Assembly: GCA_002455915.1 (NCBI GenBank)
Contig: DKLU01000462.1
Coordinates: 654-10,019, forward strand
Length of the DNA stretch: 9,366 bases
Direction: 5' to 3'
From: Chryseobacterium sp. UBA6632
GTDB taxonomy: Bacteria > Bacteroidota > Bacteroidia > Flavobacteriales > Weeksellaceae
In this document: one piece after another, positions 1 to 6,409 of the stretch
How positions within the stretch are numbered: position 1 is the first letter of the stretch
How the letters are laid out: each line of letters starts with the position of its first letter
Position numbers and translations under genes: made by a program
Notes under the pieces: model-generated
Database searches by the model: none
Seen by the model: the letters and a program-made list of their open reading frames with translations, nothing else
What the model was told of the DNA's origin: nothing

Positions 1-369
1 GACGAAATGCTTGAGATCTTTAATAAGAAATTAAAAGAAAAGGGATTACTAATTATTGCTGTTCCCAATCCTACTTCTTACGATGCAAAACATTATAAAG
101 AATATTGGGCGGCTTATGATGTACCAAGACACATTTATCATTTTTCTAAAAATGGAATGGAAAATTTAATTTCTAAGAAGCCCAACTGGAAAATGAGAAA
201 AATCAAACCATTGGTCTTGGATTCGTATTACATCTCTATGTTGAGCGAAAAATACAAGAAATCCCCTCTTTTTTGGCTAAAAGCAACGATCTACGGAACG
301 ATTTCTAACGTAAAAGCCCTTTTTTCTAACGAATTTTCAAGTTTGATATACATTATCGAAAAAAAGTAG
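1..369 (+). CDS. Class I SAM-dependent methyltransferase, C-terminal part (5' end outside window)
   Basis: The reading frame is open from base 1 (GAC GAA ATG...) to the TAG at 367-369, so the ATG at base 7 is probably internal and the gene begins upstream. About 122 codons are visible. The segment LKEKGLLIIAVPNPTSYDA matches the strand-5 region of Rossmann-type methyltransferases (the 'PGG.l.i.vPN' step). It is followed by WAAYDVPRHIYHFS, which is typical of the Methyltransf_23-like family common in Bacteroidota. The N-terminal SAM-binding glycine motif lies outside the window, so cofactor binding cannot be checked. The methyl acceptor is unknown; related proteins are usually annotated only as methyltransferases. 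The family call is fairly sure and the substrate is not. A strong terminator follows 60 bases after the stop, so this is the last gene of its transcription unit. Confidence 0.8.
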   Translation, partial: DEMLEIFNKKLKEKGLLIIAVPNPTSYDAKHYKEYWAAYDVPRHIYHFSKNGMENLISKKPNWKMRKIKPLVLDSYYISMLSEKYKKSPLFWLKATIYGTISNVKALFSNEFSSLIYIIEKK

Positions 370-429
370 AAAATCGATTTTTGACCTGTTTTTGAAGGTC
401 AATTTTCAGCATTTTTGGATTAAAAAACA

Positions 430-463
430 AAAACTCGGGAAAATTTTCCGGGTTTTATTTTTT
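430..463 (+). terminator. Rho-independent terminator of the methyltransferase gene
   Basis: AAAACTCGG at 430-438 pairs with CCGGGTTTT at 448-456, with one G-U wobble. The A/T-only centre can extend the stem inward. The run TTTTATTTTTT (453-463) follows or overlaps the 3' arm. The position just after the stop codon fits termination of the upstream gene. Confidence 0.8.
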
Positions 464-944
464 AAGTCTCCCCTACTCCATAACTTTTCTCAGAATTTTT
501 TTTTTTGAAAAGATAATTTTTTGAAAAATCACTTCAATCCTATCAAATTTTGTTAGTAAAAAGTTAGTAAACCTGAAAACCGAATTTTTTTTTCAGGATT
601 TGATCAAATTCTAAATTTTCCATCAAAAATTGAAATTTAAATTAAAACCGAAATAATTGGATAGTAATCGATTTGTATAATTTTAGAAAAAAGTAAAATT
701 TGAAAATTTAAATTCTACGAAATGATAAACTTTGGAAATAATCAATCCTAAAAATTAACCAAAAACAAAATTCAAAAAAAGGAAAATTAAATTTTGAAAA
801 ATTTACTGAACATTTAAAATTAAATTCAGATTTAATGATAAAGAAATTTGATTCATAAGATTTATCAAAATTTTGAAAAATAGATTTTTTATAAATTTTT
901 ATAAAAATGAATTTACAAGGTTTTCAAAATTTAAAAGTCAATAG
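464..944. other. Gene-free A+T-rich spacer between convergent transcription units
   Basis: I see no credible gene on either strand in this roughly 480-base stretch; stop codons are dense and the composition is overwhelmingly A and T. Visible structure is limited. TTTTGAAAA occurs four times (503-511, 519-527, 792-800, 871-879). GTTAGTAAA is directly repeated (552-560, 563-571). There is also an inverted repeat CCTGAAAA/TTTTCAGG (572-579, 590-597). The stretch lies between two facing terminators, so it is probably not transcribed by the flanking genes. A decayed gene or a small RNA cannot be excluded from sequence alone. Confidence 0.6.
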
Positions 945-980
945 AAAATAAAAAAGTCCACTGAAAAATTCAGCGGACTT
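945..980 (-). terminator. Rho-independent terminator of pgk
   Basis: Read on the minus strand, AAGTCCGCTGAA (980-969) pairs with TTCAGTGGACTT (965-954) across a three-base loop, with one G-U wobble in a 12-bp stem. TTTTATTTT (953-945) follows. It lies 25 bases after the pgk stop codon. The plus-strand reading is also flanked by T-rich sequence, so it may act in both directions. Confidence 0.9.
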
Positions 981-1005
981 AAAATTTTATATTTTTAAAA
1001 ATTTT

Positions 1006-2196
1006 TTAGTTGTTTATCGCAGCAACTCCCGGAAGTTCCAATCCTTCCAAACTTTCAAGCATTGCTCCACCTCCGGTAGAAACATAGCTTACTTTTTCTG
1101 CGTAACCGAATTGTTTTACGAAAGCAACACTATCCCCTCCTCCAACTAAAGAGAAAGCACCTTGTCTTGTCGCTTCAGCAATACTCTCACCAAGAGCAAC
1201 CGTTCCGGCTGAGAAGTTAGACATTTCGAAAACACCAATCGGGCCGTTCCAAAGAATTGTTCTTGAATTTAACAAAACATCATTGAACTGATCTCTTGAT
1301 TTTGGTCCCGCATCCAATCCCATCCATCCTTCAGGAATTGCATAGATATCTTCCTCTCTTCTTTCAGAATCATTGCTGAAAGTTTCTGTGATGATTGTAT
1401 CAGACGGAAGATATACTTTTACATTATGTTCTTTCGCTTTTCCTAAAATTTCAAGAGCCAAAGGTAGTTTATCTTCTTCTACCAATGAAGTTCCGATCTT
1501 ACCGCCCAGCGCTTTAATAAATGTGAAAGCCATTCCACCACCAATGATTAAATTATCAACAGCAGGAAGTATATTTTCTATAATGGTAATTTTAGTTGAA
1601 ACTTTTGATCCTCCTAATATAGCTGTTACAGGGCGTTCACCGCTTTTCAATACTTTATCGATAGCCTGAAGTTCTTTAGCCATTAGCAAACCGAAAAATT
1701 TAGTTGATGGAAAAAATTTAGCAATAACAGCTGTAGAAGCATGAGCTCTATGTGCTGTACCAAAAGCATCGTTCACATAAGCATCAGCCAATTGAGAAAG
1801 TTTCCCAGCAAAAGCTTCATCACCTTTTTCTTCTTCACTATGAAAACGAAGATTCTCTAATAAAAGAATTTCACCCGCTTTAAGCTCTGCAGCAGCCTGT
1901 TCAGCCTTCTCTCCTACACATTCATCCACAAACTTCACTTCCTGTCCTAATACCGCAGAAACTTCCGCTACAATATGTTTCAGTGAGAATTCATCCTTCA
2001 CCTCTCCTTTTGGTCTTCCCAGGTGAGCCATTAAGATCACAGAACCACCGTCCTGAAGAATCTTGTCAACCGTAGGCTTTACGGCAACGATTCTCGTGTT
2101 ATCTGTAACTTTCAGCTGATCATCCTGTGGAACATTGAAATCCACTCTTACAAGAGCCTTCTTATCATTAAAATTGAAATCATTGATTGTTTTCAT
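1006..2196 (-). CDS. pgk: Phosphoglycerate kinase
   Basis: Cytoplasmic glycolytic enzyme that transfers a phosphate from 1,3-bisphosphoglycerate to ADP, giving 3-phosphoglycerate and ATP; it runs in reverse in gluconeogenesis. At 396 residues it has the normal full bacterial length. The N-terminal substrate-binding half shows RVDFNVP (17-23), HLGRP (58-62), ENLRF (114-118) and [14 protein letters not shown] (142-155), containing the usual phosphoglycerate-binding arginines. The nucleotide-binding half shows GGSKVSTK (195-202), WNGPIGVFE (316-324), GGGDS (352-356) and STGGGAMLE near the C-terminus. The ATG at 2196 is preferred because the family signature starts soon after it and a promoter element lies 25 bases upstream. 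It appears to be transcribed alone, with its own promoter and terminator, divergently from rpiB. Confidence 0.98.
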   Translation of the reverse strand: MKTINDFNFNDKKALVRVDFNVPQDDQLKVTDNTRIVAVKPTVDKILQDGGSVILMAHLGRPKGEVKDEFSLKHIVAEVSAVLGQEVKFVDECVGEKAEQAAAELKAGEILLLENLRFHSEEEKGDEAFAGKLSQLADAYVNDAFGTAHRAHASTAVIAKFFPSTKFFGLLMAKELQAIDKVLKSGERPVTAILGGSKVSTKITIIENILPAVDNLIIGGGMAFTFIKALGGKIGTSLVEEDKLPLALEILGKAKEHNVKVYLPSDTIITETFSNDSERREEDIYAIPEGWMGLDAGPKSRDQFNDVLLNSRTILWNGPIGVFEMSNFSAGTVALGESIAEATRQGAFSLVGGGDSVAFVKQFGYAEKVSYVSTGGGAMLESLEGLELPGVAAINN

Positions 2197-2220
2197 AAAT
2201 ATCGTAGAATTTTCGTTTCA

Positions 2221-2228
2221 CAAATGTA
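2221..2228 (-). promoter_or_regulatory. pgk promoter, -7 element TACATTTG
   Basis: On the minus strand, bases 2228 to 2221 read TACATTTG, an exact match to the Bacteroidota -7 consensus TAnnTTTG, 24 bases before the pgk ATG. No TTTG sits at the usual spacing; the nearest TTG is about 25 bases further upstream. The -33 part is therefore weak. The divergent rpiB promoter shares the ten bases TACATTTGTG. Confidence 0.6.
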
Positions 2229-2636
2229 AGATTTTAAAATTCCCGAAAAGCCGCAACCCTTTAAAAGTTTTCAAAAAGTTTCCCCCACACTCCACATTCA
2301 TTAATCAACATAATTTCTTTCTCTTTAAAAAAAGAAAAATGATACTGTTGTTAAGTATTGTTAGTTTCGGGGATAAGTTTTAGGCTTAATTTTGATAACA
2401 AAAGATTGTGACTCATTTCACAACTTATATACATTGTAAATAGCTGTAAAATAGAGCTATTATACCACTTATTAACAAATGTTAATAATTTTATGAAATT
2501 CTCTTTATTAATAAATATTCTATGGAAAAACTAACAATTACTCTGAGAAAACTTTTTTAAAATTGTGAGCAAAAAATTTGGACTCAAATTCCATTACAAA
2601 TTTTTCTAATGTTACGAAACATTTACTTTCAAACAT

Positions 2637-2645
2637 TTTTCCACA
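2637..2645 (+). other. Candidate DnaA box TTTTCCACA
   Basis: Differs at one position from the strict consensus TTATNCACA; this variant is seen in origins of other bacteria. It lies 45 bases upstream of the perfect box at 2691, in the same orientation. Confidence 0.35.
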
Positions 2646-2690
2646 TTTACTAACATTACATTTCACAATTAATTCGCAAAAATTTAAGAC

Positions 2691-2699
2691 TTATCCACA
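2691..2699 (+). other. Perfect DnaA box TTATCCACA
   Basis: Exact match to the high-affinity DnaA-binding consensus. It lies 7 bases upstream of the rpiB -7 element, so bound DnaA would be expected to affect rpiB transcription. A single perfect 9-mer can occur by chance in A+T-rich DNA; the nearby variant box and the divergent setting raise the odds only modestly. Confidence 0.45.
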
Positions 2700-2706
2700 T
2701 TATACT

Positions 2707-2714
2707 TACATTTG
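2707..2714 (+). promoter_or_regulatory. rpiB promoter, -7 element TACATTTG
   Basis: Exact TAnnTTTG match 37 bases before the rpiB ATG, giving a short leader of about 30 bases. No good TTTG/TTG is seen at -33, where the perfect DnaA box partly occupies the spacer. The match extends to TACATTTGTG, the same ten bases as the pgk promoter. Confidence 0.6.
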
Positions 2715-2751
2715 TGTTGAAATAAATCTATAAAGGCTTAATACAAGAATT

Positions 2752-3186
2752 ATGAAAAGAAAAATTGCCGTTGCCGCTGACCATGCTGGTTACGAGTATA
2801 AGGAGATTGTTAAGAACTATCTTTCGGAAAGGTTTGAAGTTCAGGATTTTGGAACGTTTTCCACAGACAGTGTGGATTATCCGGACTTTGTACATCCTGC
2901 TGCAACATCTCTTGAGAATGGTGAGAACGAATTGGGAATTTTATTTTGCGGAAGCGGAAACGGTGTTCAGATCACAGCGAACAAACATCAGAAGATTCGT
3001 TGTGCCCTTTGCTGGATGCCGGAGATTGCAGCATTGGCAAGACAGCATAATGATGCGAATATGATTTCTATTCCCGCAAGATTCATATCCAAAGAATTAG
3101 CGATGGAAATTGCAGATAAATTTCTTTCTACAGATTTCGAAGGAGGCAGACATCAAAACAGAGTGGATAAAATTCCATTTTGCTAA
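2752..3186 (+). CDS. rpiB: Ribose-5-phosphate isomerase B
   Basis: Interconverts ribose 5-phosphate and ribulose 5-phosphate in the non-oxidative pentose phosphate pathway; cytoplasmic. The 144 residues match the usual RpiB length. Family landmarks fall at the positions known from E. coli RpiB: Asp10-His11 in AADHAG, DYPDF (42-46), Cys66 in FCGSGNG (65-71), and His99 in ALARQHNDAN (94-103). The E. coli enzyme has Thr at position 68, whereas this one has Ser in the loop CGSGNG. The ATG at 2752 places these residues correctly and sits downstream of a promoter element. LacA/LacB galactose-6-phosphate isomerases are related, but the single gene and the ARQHNDAN segment favour RpiB. It appears to be transcribed alone, with a terminator 8 bases after the stop. 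Confidence 0.95.
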   Translation: MKRKIAVAADHAGYEYKEIVKNYLSERFEVQDFGTFSTDSVDYPDFVHPAATSLENGENELGILFCGSGNGVQITANKHQKIRCALCWMPEIAALARQHNDANMISIPARFISKELAMEIADKFLSTDFEGGRHQNRVDKIPFC

Positions 3187-3194
3187 AATATATA

Positions 3195-3233
3195 AAGGCT
3201 TGTAAATCAATTTGCAAGCCTTATTTATTTTTT
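3195..3233 (+). terminator. Rho-independent terminator of rpiB
   Basis: AAGGCTTGTAAA (3195-3206) pairs with TTTGCAAGCCTT (3211-3222) across the loop TCAA. This is a 12-bp stem with one G-U wobble, followed by ATTTATTTTTT. It begins 8 bases after the rpiB stop codon and so separates rpiB from rnr. Confidence 0.9.
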
Positions 3234-3239
3234 AATTTG

Positions 3240-3247
3240 TATCTTTG
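3240..3247 (+). promoter_or_regulatory. Upstream rnr promoter, -7 element TATCTTTG
   Basis: Exact TAnnTTTG match, in the context TGTATCTTTGCA that is very common at flavobacterial promoters. It comes just after the rpiB terminator. Use of this start would give rnr a leader of about 250 bases. The nearest upstream TTTG is 25 bases away, further than the usual 19-21, and belongs to the terminator stem. Confidence 0.55.
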
Positions 3248-3501
3248 CACTGTCCGATAGAAATTACCATTCTATTATTTCCATTTAAACCTGTATAAAT
3301 AGTAAAACATATTTAATAAAAGGTTTTTCTCCATTCTTCTCCATATTTGTATTAAATTTATACAAAACTAAAACTTCCGTTGTAGAATAATTGGAAGAAA
3401 AATTGATAGTGTTTAAATGAAATTAATGTTGCAATACGAACAGCTTTTGTATTTCTTCATATTAATTTTTGTATTTGGACTATAACTAATAATAATTTAC
3501 A
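3248..3501 (+). other. Long rnr leader region with several hairpins and a 22-codon open frame
   Basis: This 254-base stretch holds no recognised gene. It can form ATAGAA/TTCTAT (3257-3262 with 3270-3275), TTTGTAT/ATACAAA (3346-3352 with 3360-3366) and CTTCC/GGAAG (3374-3378 with 3393-3397). A period-10 direct repeat TTCTCCAT lies at 3327-3334 and 3337-3344. A short open frame at 3417-3485 starts ATG AAA TTA, encodes 22 mostly hydrophobic residues and ends 16 bases before rnr; it may be chance in T-rich DNA. The leader may affect rnr mRNA stability or translation, but this is inference. Confidence 0.4.
3446..3477 (+). promoter_or_regulatory. Possible proximal rnr promoter
   Basis: TTTG at 3446-3449, a 20-base spacer and TGTATTTG at 3470-3477, which has one mismatch to TAnnTTTG. 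It would start transcription about 15-20 bases before the rnr ATG. It has the better spacing of the two rnr candidates but the poorer -7 match, so both may be used. Confidence 0.35.
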
Positions 3502-5655
3502 ATGCCAAAAAAAAGAAAATATATAAGTCAGAAAAATGACCATAAATTGAGAGAAATAGGGCGACTTATTTTACGATTTATGAACGAAAATTCCACAAAG
3601 GTCTATAACTATAAACAGATCTCAGACGGAATAGATTATAAAAATCCAAGACAAAGAGAGCTTGTGATTCAGGCTTTGCATAAGCTGAAGGCCGATGAAA
3701 GAATTAAAGAAGCCGAAAAAGGAAAATACGTTATTAACCTTAATATTAAAGGAACATTAAGCGGAATTATAGATTTTAATCAATCCGGAAATGCCTACGT
3801 TAATGTCGAAGGTTTGGAAGATGATATCTTTATTCACTCCAAAAATGTGAAAGATGCATTGCAAGGCGATAAAGTTTTAATTGTAACGTATACTTATAAA
3901 GGAAAGAAGCTGGAAGGTTCAGTTTTGGAAGTGTTGGAAAGAACAAGAACAGAATTTGTGGGAACTCTTCAGGTTGTTACCCATAAGGATTTCGGATTTG
4001 TTGTTTGCGATAAAAAGACGATCAACACGGATATTTTTATTCCAAAAGGTAAATTTGGAGGTGCTGAAGACGGCGATAAAGTAATCGTAAAAATGACAGA
4101 ATGGAAACCTGGAGATAAAAATCCGGAAGGTGAAATTATTCAGGTTTTGGGTGCTCCCGGAGAACACGAAACGGAAATTCACTCTATTCTTGCTGAATAC
4201 GGTCTCCCTTACGAATTCCCTGAAGAAGTGGAAAGAGACGCCGATAAAATTGATAGAAGTATCAACGATGAAGAAGTGGCAAAACGTTGGGATATGCGTG
4301 GAATAACAACCTTCACGATTGACCCGAAAGATGCTAAAGATTTTGATGATGCTCTATCGATCAGACAATTGGAAAATGGAAACTGGGAAATAGGAGTTCA
4401 CATTGCGGATGTTTCTCATTACGTGGTTCCGGGAACGATTTTGGATGATGAAGCGTATCAAAGAGCCACTTCGGTTTATTTGGTAGACCGCGTTGTACCT
4501 ATGCTTCCGGAAGTTTTGAGTAACGATGTCTGTTCACTTCGTCCTCATGAAGATAAATTTACTTTTTCAGCAGTTTTTGAATTAAATGATAACGCGGAGA
4601 TTCAGAAACAATGGTTTGGAAGAACGGTGATTCATTCCGACAGAAGGTTCACTTATGAAGAGGCTCAGGAAAGAATTGAAGGACAGGATGGCGATTTCAA
4701 AGAAGAAATTTTAGTTTTAGATAAACTGGCGAAAATCATGCGTCAGAAAAGAATCAAAGACGGTGCGATTACTTTTGACAGAAGTGAAGTTCGATTCAAT
4801 TTAGATGAAAACAATCAGCCGATCGGGGTTTACTTTAAAATTAGTAAAGATTCCAACCATTTGATTGAAGAATTCATGTTGCTGGCGAATAAAAAAGTGT
4901 CTGAATTTGTTTCATTAAATAAAAAAGGAGGAATCAGCGATAATACCTTTATTTATAGAGTTCACGACGATCCGGATCCTGCGAAATTAGAATCTTTGAG
5001 AGATTTTGTTTCAACTTTCGGATATAAAATGGATCTTGCCAATACCAAAAAAGTAGCAGAATCTTTGAACAGATTATTGCATGATGTAAAAGGAAAAGGC
5101 GAAGAAAATATGATTGAAACATTAGCGATGCGAAGCATGAGTAAAGCGGTGTATTCTACAGAACCAATCGGTCACTACGGTCTTGGTTTTGATTATTACA
5201 GCCATTTCACCTCTCCTATTCGTCGTTATCCAGATTTAATTGCTCACAGATTGTTACAGCATTATCTGGATGGTGGAAAATCTCCAAGCAGACCTGAATT
5301 GGAAGAGAAAGCAAAACATTGCAGTTCAATGGAAAGGTTGGCAGCTGATGCAGAAAGAGATTCCATTAAATACATGCAGGTGAAATTCATGGAGAAACAC
5401 CTAGGAGAAACTTTCAATGGGGTAATTTCCGGAGTTGCAGAATTCGGTTTCTGGGTTGAAATTCCTGAAAATGGTGCAGAAGGTTTGATTAAATTGAGAG
5501 ATTTGGTTGATGATTCTTATACTTATGATGCCAAAACTCACGCAGTATACGGATCTAGACACGGAAAAAGATATCAGTTGGGAGATCAGGTTCAGATAAA
5601 AGTGGTAAAAGCAAACTTGATTCAAAAACAGTTGGATTTCAAGATAGTTGATTAA
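3502..5655 (+). CDS. rnr: Ribonuclease R (3'-5' exoribonuclease)
   Basis: Processive 3'-to-5' exoribonuclease that degrades structured RNA, including rRNA and mRNA fragments, in the cytoplasm. Domain order over 717 residues: a helix-turn-helix-like N-terminus (about 15-78), two cold-shock RNA-binding domains (about 84-130 and 151-200), the RNB catalytic domain (about 262-590) and an S1 domain (about 635-716). The catalytic aspartates are visible in TIDPKDAKDFDDA as Asp274, Asp280, Asp282 and Asp283. The conserved HFTSPIRRYPDL segment is at 568-579. The protein ends directly after the S1 domain and lacks the long lysine-rich tail of E. coli RNase R (813 residues). The N-terminal helix-turn-helix supports RNase R over RNase II. 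The ATG at 3502 starts a basic N-terminus (PKKRKY) and no in-frame start further upstream is needed. Confidence 0.97.
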   Translation: MPKKRKYISQKNDHKLREIGRLILRFMNENSTKVYNYKQISDGIDYKNPRQRELVIQALHKLKADERIKEAEKGKYVINLNIKGTLSGIIDFNQSGNAYVNVEGLEDDIFIHSKNVKDALQGDKVLIVTYTYKGKKLEGSVLEVLERTRTEFVGTLQVVTHKDFGFVVCDKKTINTDIFIPKGKFGGAEDGDKVIVKMTEWKPGDKNPEGEIIQVLGAPGEHETEIHSILAEYGLPYEFPEEVERDADKIDRSINDEEVAKRWDMRGITTFTIDPKDAKDFDDALSIRQLENGNWEIGVHIADVSHYVVPGTILDDEAYQRATSVYLVDRVVPMLPEVLSNDVCSLRPHEDKFTFSAVFELNDNAEIQKQWFGRTVIHSDRRFTYEEAQERIEGQDGDFKEEILVLDKLAKIMRQKRIKDGAITFDRSEVRFNLDENNQPIGVYFKISKDSNHLIEEFMLLANKKVSEFVSLNKKGGISDNTFIYRVHDDPDPAKLESLRDFVSTFGYKMDLANTKKVAESLNRLLHDVKGKGEENMIETLAMRSMSKAVYSTEPIGHYGLGFDYYSHFTSPIRRYPDLIAHRLLQHYLDGGKSPSRPELEEKAKHCSSMERLAADAERDSIKYMQVKFMEKHLGETFNGVISGVAEFGFWVEIPENGAEGLIKLRDLVDDSYTYDAKTHAVYGSRHGKRYQLGDQVQIKVVKANLIQKQLDFKIVD

Positions 5656-5678
5656 TTAAAACATAAAGTTTACTTTTG
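5648..5678 (+). promoter_or_regulatory. Promoter of the LysE / LD-carboxypeptidase / YraN cluster
   Basis: TTG at 5648-5650, a 20-base spacer and TACTTTTG at 5671-5678, an exact TAnnTTTG match. The -33 part lies inside the last codons of rnr. The predicted leader is about 38 bases and includes a small inverted repeat TGAAT/ATTCA (5691-5695, 5701-5705). No rnr terminator is evident, so read-through from rnr may also contribute. Confidence 0.65.
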
Positions 5679-5722
5679 TATTAAATGAAGTGAATTTAAT
5701 ATTCATTTTAAAAAAATACTGA

Positions 5723-6409
5723 ATGTTTGAACTTATATTATCTGCTGTTATATTAGGATTCATGTTGAGTCTGGTTTTTATAGGACCTATTTTTTTCCTT
5801 TTAATAGAAACCAGCTTTTCCAGAGGTCCAAAACATGCATTGGCATTGGATATTGGCGTGATTTCGGCAGATTTACTGTGTATTTTGGCAGCGTATTATG
5901 CCAGCGCAGATATTGTAACTTTAATTGATAAACATCCTGGTTTTTACAGAATTACATCCATCCTTATTTTTGTGTATGGGATTGTAATGATGGTAACGAA
6001 AACCAAAATGCATATAGCGGGAGAAGAAAAGATCATTAATCAGAATTATTTTAAAACTTTTATTAATGGTTTTTTCTTCAATCTTTTAAATGTAGGAGTG
6101 ATCCTATTTTGGCTGGTAACGGTGATTTCCGTGCGAAATCAATATCCGGATACCGGCAATTTTATTTTATACATCGGAATTGTGATTGGTACTTACCTAT
6201 TGATAGATTTGATAAAAATCTTTTTGGCCAAGCAATTTCATGATAAACTGACCCAAACATTGGCCAACAAAATCAGAAGAATCGTTGGCGGAATTCTTAT
6301 CGTATTCAGTTTCTTTATTTTCCTTCAAAGCTTTAAAAAATTCAATCAGTTTGATAAAAGGCTTGAAGAAGCAGAGAAAACTGAAGTTAAATATCAAAAG
6401 ACCAAATGA
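5723..6409 (+). CDS. LysE family transporter (six-helix membrane exporter)
   Basis: Inner-membrane protein of the LysE/RhtB superfamily, whose characterised members export amino acids or similar small molecules; the substrate here is unknown. At 228 residues it has the usual size. Six hydrophobic segments are visible at about 4-30, 40-62, 73-92, 110-136, 146-168 and 185-204. The family-typical GP dipeptide lies in the first segment (FIGPIFFLLIETSFSRGPKHAL, Gly21-Pro22), followed by ALDIGVISAD before and into helix two. The C-terminal 24 residues are charged (KRLEEAEKTEVKYQKTK) and probably cytoplasmic or disordered. The stop codon overlaps the next gene's start (ATGA), which suggests translational coupling with the LD-carboxypeptidase. 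It starts 67 bases after rnr and has its own promoter. Confidence 0.85.
   Translation: MFELILSAVILGFMLSLVFIGPIFFLLIETSFSRGPKHALALDIGVISADLLCILAAYYASADIVTLIDKHPGFYRITSILIFVYGIVMMVTKTKMHIAGEEKIINQNYFKTFINGFFFNLLNVGVILFWLVTVISVRNQYPDTGNFILYIGIVIGTYLLIDLIKIFLAKQFHDKLTQTLANKIRRIVGGILIVFSFFIFLQSFKKFNQFDKRLEEAEKTEVKYQKTK

Larger units (their letters stand above)
2229..2706. other. Divergent pgk/rpiB intergenic region with DnaA-box-like sites and palindromes
   Basis: No gene is supported here. The DNA is very A+T-rich, especially 2461-2520. It contains a perfect DnaA box (2691-2699), a TTTTCCACA variant (2637-2645) and an 8-of-9 match TTATTAACA (2469-2477). A perfect inverted repeat ATTAACAAATGTTAAT lies at 2471-2486 (7-base arms, 2-base centre). 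Another, AATAGCT/AGCTATT, has arms at 2439-2445 and 2455-2461. A palindrome TTATTAATAA lies at 2505-2514. CATTTCACAA occurs twice (2414-2423, 2660-2669). The region could be a replication origin, a regulatory region for the divergent promoters, or simple spacer DNA. Confidence 0.5.

Noticed and set aside
1373..1669. Open frame of about 98 codons on the plus strand
   Set aside because: Lies wholly antisense inside pgk, whose conserved motifs run throughout; no promoter or recognisable protein.
2135..2383. Open frame of 82 codons on the plus strand starting inside pgk antisense
   Set aside because: Starts within the antisense of pgk and runs across its promoter; low-complexity Lys/Phe-rich product.
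2765..3064. Open frame of 99 codons overlapping rpiB in another frame
   Set aside because: Fully inside rpiB, which is unmistakable by its motifs; Arg-rich shadow translation.
3919..4182. Minus-strand open frame inside rnr
   Set aside because: Phe/Ser-rich antisense shadow of the second cold-shock domain region of rnr.
5401..5625. Minus-strand open frame inside rnr
   Set aside because: Antisense shadow of the S1 domain coding region.
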